Shown here in pieces: positions 57,238 to 64,000 of a stretch of DNA of 64,000 bases (positions are counted from its first letter, which is position 1; each line of letters opens with the position of its first letter). A program made the position numbers and the translations under genes. The stretch covers positions 1,426,001 to 1,490,000 of the forward strand of contig JAXQJY010000031.1 in the NCBI GenBank assembly GCA_037042185.1, read 5' to 3'. The DNA comes from Sordariomycetes sp. S80-01Y. Taxonomy: Eukaryota > Ascomycota > Sordariomycetes. A model generated the notes under the pieces. That model was not told where the DNA came from and did no database searches. It saw nothing but the letters and a program-made list of their open reading frames with translations.

Positions 57238-59174
57238 ATGATCGCAGGCTCGTTGAAGGGAGCTGCGGGCCTGTTGGCTACACTGTTCGCTAGCGTAGTG
57301 CTGGTGGACGGCTCCCCAAGCAACATGCCCCGGTCTGGTAAGTAGACCAGCCCACCTGAGAAGGGCTGTGGTTGACAACACCAGGTTCAAATAATACAGC
57401 TGACTCCGATTCCCTAAAAACGTGGTGGCACAATACAGGCGAGATCAATCCAACCGGCCGTGTTCAGGATGAGAATGTGCGCCAATCGCATCTCTATAAC
57501 ATCAAGGTCGCCACGTCGTCCTCTCCAAATGACTTTTACGACTCTTTCGCCTACGAGTCAATTCCTCGTAATGGAAACGGCAACATTTGCAAGCCAGATG
57601 ACCTGACATCATTCTGTGATGTTGACGATCAGGTCTCTATCGAGTCAGCCATTGGCGTGGACATGGCTTGGACCCAATACCTGACAAGCGAGGACACGGT
57701 TGTTAGAGTGACTCGGAACGGCGGAGGGCCCGTTGAGCCGTCCGACGTCACAATCCGTCCTACATCTCTTGAGTTTGATGTCACCACCGATGGCGATGCT
57801 GTGCTCATCAGTGTGCCTTTCCACGAAAACGGACACCGCTTTTCAGTCGAGTTCAAGGACAACCTGTGGGAATACCGCAACGCCGGGCCTGGGCTCCACC
57901 AGCATTACGTGCAGGACAAGAATCCTGACGGCGATTACTACGTCTCGGAATACAACGATACCATGCCCGTTGTTGGCATTGAGCCCTTGAACGCCCTGCT
58001 GGTCTTCATGAGTCCCTTTCCAGACGCCAGATATGTACCGGACCTGGAAAAGGACACCCACACCGTCCCCGAGGGTCTTGTTACCGACCTCACCGGGGTG
58101 ACCGAGTCGACCCTTTACTTCCCACCCGGCGTCTACTGGCTCACTGGCTCCAACCATGCCATTCTGTCGGAAAGCATTGACTGGGTTTACATCGCTCCCG
58201 GCGCCTACGTTAAGGGCGCCATCCAATACGAAACGCACAAGCTTGACGTTCGTGCCACCGGGTTCGGCGTCTTGTCCGGTGAGCAATACGTCTACCAAGC
58301 AAACACGGCCCAGAACTACGAAAACGTCAAGTCCGACAACACTTCGTTGAAGATGTGGCGGGGCGAGTCTCAAGTCGGAACCAAGTTTACCCTTCACGGT
58401 CTGACCACGAACGCACCGCCCTTTAACAGCATGGACTTCTACGGCGACGATCTGGAGTCGTTTTCCGTGGATGCCTCGGACTACAAGCAAGTTGGCGCCT
58501 TCTTCGGTCAGACCGACGGTATTCAGATGTACCCTGGCTCGCACGTCCGCGACGTCTTCTACCACGTTGGTGACGATGGCATCAAAACATACTACAGCAA
58601 CGTCCTGTGCGAGCGCATGACTCTGTGGAAGACCAGCAACGCCCCGATGATCCAGTTTGGCTGGTACTCGCGAGACGTTTCCAACGTCACAGTTGATGAA
58701 GTCCAAGTTATTCACGCGCGCTACACCACGCAAGAAGTCTGGTGGCCACGCGGCCTCGTGGGCTCTGCGGTGAGCTACCTGGACCAGGAGTCGACGAGCA
58801 CTGCCGACGTCACGAAGCACTTGTCCGACTACCGTGTTACCAACGCCCGTTGCGAAGGCATCTGTCCCAATCTCGTTGGCATCAACCCTCTCCAGAACAT
58901 CGACAACTTTCTGTTCTCGAATATCTGGATGGAAGAACTGGCTCCATTGACAACACAGGTGGGACAGAGTACGTTCCGCGTCTTCACTGATGGAAAGCAT
59001 TGCAACAAGACCGTGAAGCTGGGAGAGAATTCGCCGGACAAGTTGGGCTTGGTCATTGAGGATTTCTATGTCGGCGATGAGAAGATTAGCTTCGAGAACG
59101 ACAACTGGCAGCATGACAAGCTGGGCCAGATCAATTTCGACCCACATTGGGAGGGTCGCTGGACGGTTCGATAG
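57238..59174 (+). CDS. Secreted GH49 glycoside hydrolase (dextranase / isopullulanase family)
   Basis: Exons 57238-57337 and 57385-59174 (intron 47 nt, GTAAGT donor, CCAG acceptor), 629 residues. Residues 1-25 are a signal peptide (hydrophobic core LLATLFASVVLV, then DGSPS). The mature part begins with the GH49 beta-sandwich signature LKTWWHNTGEINPTG and NVRQSHLYNIKV, then RPTSLEFDV and the right-handed beta-helix with FAPGAYVKGA-like, GVLSGEQYV, APPFNSMDF and YKQVGAFFGQTDGIQMYPG. Catalytic Asp candidates are D411, D430 and D431; their spacing of 19 and 1 equals that of D376/D395/D396 in Penicillium dextranase Dex49A. The family are inverting endo-enzymes cutting alpha-1,6 links in dextran or alpha-1,4 links in pullulan; which applies here cannot be told from sequence. 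Secreted to the medium, feeding the divergent transporter. Confidence 0.95.
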
Positions 59175-59547
59175 ACGACAAGAGAAGCCTAGACGTATTC
59201 ATCCAACAAAAAGTCTAAGTTTAGCTTACAAGTGCAAGTCATGTAATCGTGAGTTTCCCCAATCATGCAATAATGTCGTCGGTCCGACGGACGCCCCTTT
59301 TCTTCAGGGGTATCGGCGAGTTACCCTCTTTGGACAAGCGCGTGAGGGGTTCCAGTCCAACCATCCTCACCAACAGGAGACTCCGACATCTCCAGATCTT
59401 GCCCATGCCGCTCCCCACGGGGCTCAGAGACAGGATCCAAACTTTGCTCCTGCACCTCCTCATAGTCTCGCTCAATTACCTTTTTCGTGCCTCATCTCAA
59501 GCGTCGGTCCGGCTGCATGACCCTGCAGTGACGATGGGAAAGCGCCG
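59175..59547. other. Intergenic, promoter of the cluster-linked regulator
   Basis: 373 nt between the GH49 stop and the regulator start. Contains a CGG/CCG-dense palindromic stretch at 59276-59292 and a short upstream ORF at 59534-59551. Confidence 0.5.
59276..59292 (+). promoter_or_regulatory. CGG/CCG palindromic stretch upstream of the regulator
   Basis: GTCGG-T-CCGAC followed by GGAC: an inverted CGG pair and an overlapping CCG-A-CGG pair. Zinc-cluster proteins bind such paired triplets, so self-regulation is possible; it may also be chance. Confidence 0.25.
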
Positions 59548-59551
59548 ATGA
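59534..59551 (+). promoter_or_regulatory. Five-codon upstream ORF whose stop overlaps the regulator start (ATGA)
   Basis: ATG GGA AAG CGC CGA TGA; the TGA shares two bases with the main ATG at 59548. Such an overlap would limit initiation at the first main ATG or force reinitiation, and might favour the second in-frame Met at 59566. Confidence 0.4.
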
Positions 59552-61631
59552 CAGCTCGAGACATCATGTCTGCCACTCAGCAGTTCACTCTCAGTCTCAA
59601 TTCGAGCGATGAGCCGTTGGGTCTGGCCATGCGAAGGGCATGCGATCGCTGCCGCAAGAGGAAGTCCCGTTGCGACGGGCAGAAGATATGCAGAAGTTGT
59701 CTCAAAGTTGGAGCCTGTTGCTCCTATTTGATCGCGCCTAAACCACTGGGTCGAAGGCCTCGAAAGCCTCGGTCAACGCAGCTCGAGACGCCTAGTCAAG
59801 ATGCTGCAGCTGAGTCTCTAGTCCAGACAGCTGCTTCGGATTCTTCTCCAGAGGGATCTTTGGGGTATGTTGCATCCGCAAATACCCAGGGAGCCACCGT
59901 GCCCCAGACCTTCCCCCAGGATTCCCCAAGCTTGTCGGGCTTCGCTACCCCGTATACTCTTGAGGAACAAAGCGATATGGACCTTACAGCTTCGTCGGAT
60001 TGGTCATATCCACCTTTGAGCCTATATTCGCCCTCTATGGACGGCGGCCTTCCCTTTGACACCAGTCTCGGGGCACTCACGCCGGCCAATGTTGCCCAAC
60101 AATATTTTCCATTATGCACGGCCCCGAAGATTGACCCCCTAGGCTCTCTGATGACTGAAAGCCCTGGTTCGGGTCCGGACTGGAAGTTGCCGAGAGCAAC
60201 ATTCATCCCGTATATCAAGCTCTTCTTCGAGAGACTCTACCCCGTGTTCCCTGTCCTCGATCAGGAATCAATTTTGACGGAAGACACCCCCTCGGATCCA
60301 CAACATGCTTCTTGGGACAGCTATGCTCTCCTTACATCTCTGGCCGCCGCAGTGACCGTGCAGCTCAACATTGTCAGCACAGCTGGAGCTAGCCCAAGTC
60401 GGCCTCATGGTTGGTCAAGCTTAGAGTACTCATCGATAGAGAAGGCACAAGACACTTTCTCAGCCGACTTCTGGGTACACCAGACACTACAAGCCCGAAG
60501 CCAATGGGACTTCATGAGCGACCCATCTGAAGCCACCATAATGACCTCGTTCTTCCTGTTTCAATACTATGGCAACAGGAATCAATCTCAACGAGCTTGG
60601 TACTACTTGAGGGAAGCTATTGGCTTCGCCATTGCCATCGGATTAGACGACCAGGAAGCTTATGATAACTTGGAGCCAAGGACATCCCAAAGGCGTTGCC
60701 GGTTGTTCTGGCTTCTGTTCATCACAGAAAGGTACGTTGCTCGTCCCTCACATTTGGTCTAGCTGACTCCCCTCAGAGCCTACGCGCTTCAACATCGAAG
60801 CAGTGCTATGCTTCGCTCTTCGATTGATCTCCCCCGCATATTCGAGTCCGGAAATCCAAAACTGATATACGGCTTTGTCAGCTTGGTGAACCTGTTCAAA
60901 TCAGTGGACGACAAGTTCTTATCCCTCTGGAAGGGGGGCCGCGCGAGTCCGGGCGATTCGAAGCATTCTTGGAGACGCACTTTCACCGCTGTTCTTTCAG
61001 ACCGAAATATCAACAGCGTCTGTGAGATCATGGAGATCCAGAGGCTAGACATTATGGTCACTCAACAATGGCTGCATCTTCTGGCATGGCAGATGCAGAC
61101 CCGGAAGCAATACAACGAGTTGACAAATGGAATCGAGGCTCAGAAGGACGCCTTAGCGGCAAACCGCACGTTTCCCTTTACTGCCTCGAGAGACACGCTC
61201 CAAATAGTCACAAAGGCAAATAGACGCTCTCTCGAGTCTCATGGAATTGGAATGGTAGGTCAAGCTTCTGCAGCGAGAGCACAAGACTAACGTCAGATCA
61301 GGAGCAGAAGATATTCGACATTGCCTGTTGTCTCTCCGACACTTTACAGTGCTCGTCTCGGTTCGACCAAAACACCATTTCGCTGGGACATCGATATCTC
61401 CACGGCTTCATGACATTGCTTTCTTCGTTCCGGAATCAGGAGTCTGAGTATCTTCAGCCTCTGCTTGCCAAGGCCTCGATAACGATAGCTGCTGAGCTGT
61501 CAGTGCCCGCGGCTTTACCCTCAACGCGTGACTTTGATGAGTTTATAGAGACATGGGGAGAAGAAGTGGCTGGAGGCGTGGAGGAAGAGAACACATGTGA
61601 GCTTTTGACGCCAGCCGTTGGGATAGACTAA
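59548..61631 (+). CDS. Zn2Cys6 transcription factor next to the GH49 gene
   Basis: Exons 59548-60731, 60777-61254 and 61302-61631 give 663 residues. Zinc cluster at residues 32-58: C-x2-C-x6-C-x5-C-x2-C-x6-C, with RKRKSRCDG and a GRRPRKPR basic tail. The regulatory domain carries YIKLFFERLYPVFPVLDQESIL, the helix SWDSYALLTSLAAAVTVQ, FFLFQYYGNRNQSQRAWYYLREAIGFA, and RLFWLLFITERAYALQHR formed across the first splice. This domain order is that of maltose/starch-type and related sugar regulators, but I cannot assign an orthologue. It follows the GH49 gene by 373 nt on the same strand and is the natural candidate for local control of the GH49 and transporter genes. The start is at the first ATG; an alternative Met is six codons in. 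Confidence 0.9.
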
Positions 61632-61717
61632 GTTCAACATAATCATGTAAAGTACTAATTCAAGTAACTGTATCTTGTTTCGCTCGCTGTAAATATCTGA
61701 AGTAGCTTTGTCCTCAA

Positions 61718-61972
61718 CTAGCCGATCCTGTTCGCACAAGTCCAGCGTTCAAGAGGGGCTGGGTAGTAGGTTGCCACGTCCTTGGCGGGAAGCTCGCCCA
61801 AAGTGCTGGCAGTGGCATGTGAGTCAACAGACTTCCGCCTTCGCTCGACCTCAGCCCTTTCGGCCATGACGCGCTTTGAGGCTTTGGAAGCCGGTGAGAT
61901 GTTGAACGACCTGGAATAGGGTAAGCCAGAGATAGGGTGAAGGGGGTTGAAGAATGCTTACCTGAGACCCAT
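61718..61972 (-). CDS. 67-residue small protein with an 11-nt first exon
   Basis: Exons 61962-61972 (ATG GGT CTC AG) and 61718-61910, separated by a 51-nt intron (GTAAGC donor, TTCCAG acceptor, TACCCT-like branch site). The product starts MGLRSFNISPASKASKRV, continues with a charged helix (MAERAEVERRRK), and ends ATYYPAPLERWTCANRIG. The first exon is tiny, but the leader is good: a TATATAA box about 120 nt upstream at 62090-62096 and a CAAGCATAATGG start context. No signal peptide or membrane segment. I do not recognise a family with certainty. It is convergent with the regulator gene (stop codons 86 nt apart). Confidence 0.55.
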
Positions 61973-62696
61973 TATGCTTGGTTCTAAAGTTGTGTGTTAC
62001 AGTGTGGTTGTTTGAGTTTGCTTTGTTGGCTGGCAAGATGATGTTCAACGGATATATCTGTCTGAGACCATCTGGGGATGTCGAGCGCCTTATATAGACA
62101 TCTTGCCGGCCCCTGGTCTAGTGATGTGAACGAAATGAAGCATGGCAACGCGATGATCTTTAGGCGAGATGAGGCCAGCCATGAGGGCGCAGCCACGCAG
62201 TTACGACAACATGTCTATGGAAGCAACAGTGTTCATCATCACAAGAAATACCAAGACTGCCAATCAGACAAGCTTTTCGCCACTGCAGATGACGTTCGCC
62301 TCGAGGCGCTGGGGCGTCTGAGGTGTGGTGGTTAATATACCCTCATTTACCCAGCGGTTCAGCACACAGACATGACCAATAGCAGGTTCAGATGCTAGAC
62401 CCTGCACCCGCCACTGACCTAAGGGGTCCAAACAGATATGGCACATTTCTTTGCTCATGTTTGCGATGCTGTAATATGACATGAACACTCGCTGTTCTTG
62501 TTGATGATCTACCTCGCTTATGGTGGAGTGTCCGTCAGTTGTGCAGACTGCCCTGTCGACTGACGCAGAGCTCGAGAGCATACCAAAACGACATTGGTTA
62601 AGCTCTCGTGGTTTGACGAGATGGTTCAAGGCGCTTAATAAGACAGAGACCAAGAGGCAATCGCAAAGAGTTTGCGTGGCTTTCCATTTGACGAGC
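61973..62696. other. Intergenic
   Basis: Promoter of the 67-residue gene (TATA at 62090-62096) and 3' region of the UPF0303 gene, both on the minus strand. A frame of 159 codons overlaps the 3' end of the latter but has no recognisable features. Confidence 0.45.
62090..62096 (-). promoter_or_regulatory. TATA box of the 67-residue gene
   Basis: TATATAA on the minus strand, about 120 nt upstream of the start codon at 61972. Confidence 0.5.
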
Positions 62697-63340
62697 TCAC
62701 TGCCCCTCGACCGGCTCCCAGTTCTCCTTGACGACATCGACAATAACCCCGTGATCCTCGTCCTGCTTCAAGCCGCTTACGACCACCACCGCAACCACAC
62801 CCTCAACCCCTTTCACCTTGATCGGCACGCCACCGCCGTGAATGGCAAACTGGCCAGCCTGTTCCGTGGAGAAGCCAAACTTGCTCGCGAACGCCCCCTC
62901 GTCGCCGCCGAACTTGCAGTGCCACAGCCAGGAGCTCACGCCCCAGCGCGTGACCGTCGCCCTCTTGCGCGCAACCCAGCGCTCGTTATCGGGAGTGACG
63001 CCCGAGCCTGTCGTGCTCTGGTAGAGGGTGAGGCCGTTGGCCAGGCTGATGTTGATGAGCGTGGGGCGCGGATCCGGCGTGAGCTTTGCGTGGAGGAGGT
63101 GACCGAGCTCCCAGGCGTCTGAGTGGGTGAAGGCGTCGAACGTGAAGCTTTCGCCCTCGGCGACAAGAGTGTTGAACTGATCCCGTCAGACACTTGTTGC
63201 TCGTCAGTGACTCAAAGGGCACTTACATCGTTTGAGGGCTTTGAGATCTCAACGTGAGCGGGGTCCCTTCGGACGGCAGCGAGGTCCGCTTCCAAACCTG
63301 CTCCGACGGGGCTGCGACGGCGGAGAACTTGCTTGGACAT
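62697..63340 (-). CDS. UPF0303 / haem-degrading-fold protein (yeast YBR137W family)
   Basis: Exons 63227-63340 and 62697-63176 (intron 50 nt, GTAAGT donor, GATCAG acceptor, phase 0) give 197 residues. Landmarks of the UPF0303 family within the haem-degrading (HbpS/GlcG-like) fold are FTFDAFTHSDAWELG, INISLANGLTLYQSTTGSG, PDNERWVARKRATVTRWGVSSWLW, and FAIHGGGVPIKVKGVEGVVAVVVVSGL. The yeast member YBR137W is a small cytosolic decameric protein linked physically to the GET tail-anchor pathway; its biochemical role is unclear. Length is typical (about 180-200 residues). No link with the neighbouring sugar genes is evident. Confidence 0.9.
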
Positions 63341-64000
63341 TTTGACCTGAGCGATGAAGCGTCGTCGATAGGTAGTGAAAGACGGAAAGCTGATCACAGC
63401 AAAATGTCTCATGAAAGGGGCGCCGGGTCCGGTCCACCGATTCAATGCGGGGCTCCGGAAGTACCTCCGGGGAGACGCCGATTCTAAGCCGGTTGTATAG
63501 TGACCGTTGCCCGGCTCTCGATGATACGTTGTTCTGCACAGAATCATGAGCCTGTGACTCTGGAATCGCTGTCAAATTGATAAGAGTCTGGGGAAGCGTG
63601 CCTGAACACGCCATGTGGACGAGGCCTCCTCCTCTCCTTGAATATTTCACCATCGACAGCGCCATATGATTTCTCAGTGTGGCTTCCTCTCCAGGCACAT
63701 TCGAGATGTACGTGCTAGCTCAACATCAAATACTGAGTAGGCGTGTTAAAAGGTATGGGTGGTTTCCGTGTTGTGTACTGGCTGTGACCCAGGAGATGCG
63801 GGCATGTGTGGTCCTTGGCGCCTCGTCAGTACAGATACCCCGAGCTCGAGATCAGCTCAAGTGGTTTGATAATTCGCGATAGTATGCTGAAGTTTTAGGC
63901 ACCAAATCTGTAGCATCTATATCTGGCACATTATTGTCTTTGATGTAAAGCATTGATTGATTCTACCTCGCAAAGTCTGTTGGTCGATGTCCGGAAGCTG
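63341..64000. other. Intergenic to the right edge
   Basis: Promoter side of the UPF0303 gene. No supported gene, repeat or RNA seen up to the edge. Confidence 0.45.

Noticed and set aside
57843-59147. 434-codon open frame on the minus strand
   Set aside because: Antisense of the GH49 gene; no motif, and the GH49 product on the other strand is unmistakable.
62264-62743. 159-codon minus-strand frame with a CHICLDPLG segment
   Set aside because: Overlaps the end of the UPF0303 gene in another frame; a lone CxxC is not a zinc finger and no introns or family support it.
1-64000. tRNA, rRNA, CRISPR and transposon signatures
   Set aside because: I looked for T-loop (GGTTCRANNCC) boxes, telomere-like repeats, regular spaced repeats and terminal inverted repeats with transposase motifs, and found none I could support by eye.

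Overview
The window reads as nuclear DNA of a filamentous ascomycete (Pezizomycotina, most likely a Sordariomycete; this is an inference). The genes are GC-rich and carry short introns, mostly 45-60 nt, with GTRNGT donors, CTNAC-like branch sites and YAG acceptors. Protein types are characteristically fungal: Clr5-domain proteins, Zn2Cys6 regulators with a fungal-specific domain, an F-box protein and a GH49 glycosidase. I rebuilt all splice models by hand from reading frame, splice consensus and family motifs. Every complete model has a length divisible by three.

Layout. 1-20 kb: a Clr5/TPR protein (minus, running off the left edge), two small hypothetical genes, a Ser/Thr kinase, a Gln-rich Clr5 protein behind a very long leader, and a TRM61-type tRNA methyltransferase. 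20-38.5 kb: a 1502-residue disordered protein ending in a methyltransferase-like domain, an F-box protein, the DNA primase large subunit PRI2 and a small zinc-ribbon protein. Long gene-poor stretches (about 26.0-31.8 and 38.5-44.8 kb) separate these housekeeping genes. 44.8-49.3 kb: a Zn2Cys6 regulator followed by mitochondrial 3-oxoacid CoA-transferase.

49.3-63.4 kb is accessory in character: a 60-residue secreted six-cysteine protein, a Zn2Cys6 regulator convergent with a phytanoyl-CoA-type dioxygenase, an alpha-glucoside-type MFS transporter diverging from a secreted GH49 glycosidase (dextranase/isopullulanase family), a second Zn2Cys6 regulator directly behind the GH49 gene, a 67-residue spliced small protein and a UPF0303 protein.

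The most interesting unit is 52.7-61.6 kb. A secreted GH49 enzyme would cut alpha-glucan (dextran, pullulan or a related polymer) outside the cell. A sugar porter of the alpha-glucoside family, sharing the same 1.2-kb divergent promoter, would import the oligosaccharides. The adjacent Zn2Cys6 protein is the obvious candidate regulator. GH49 catalytic aspartates are present with the exact spacing of characterised dextranase. Cluster membership of the dioxygenase and of the outer regulator is less certain. I found no tRNA or rRNA gene, CRISPR array or recognisable transposon.
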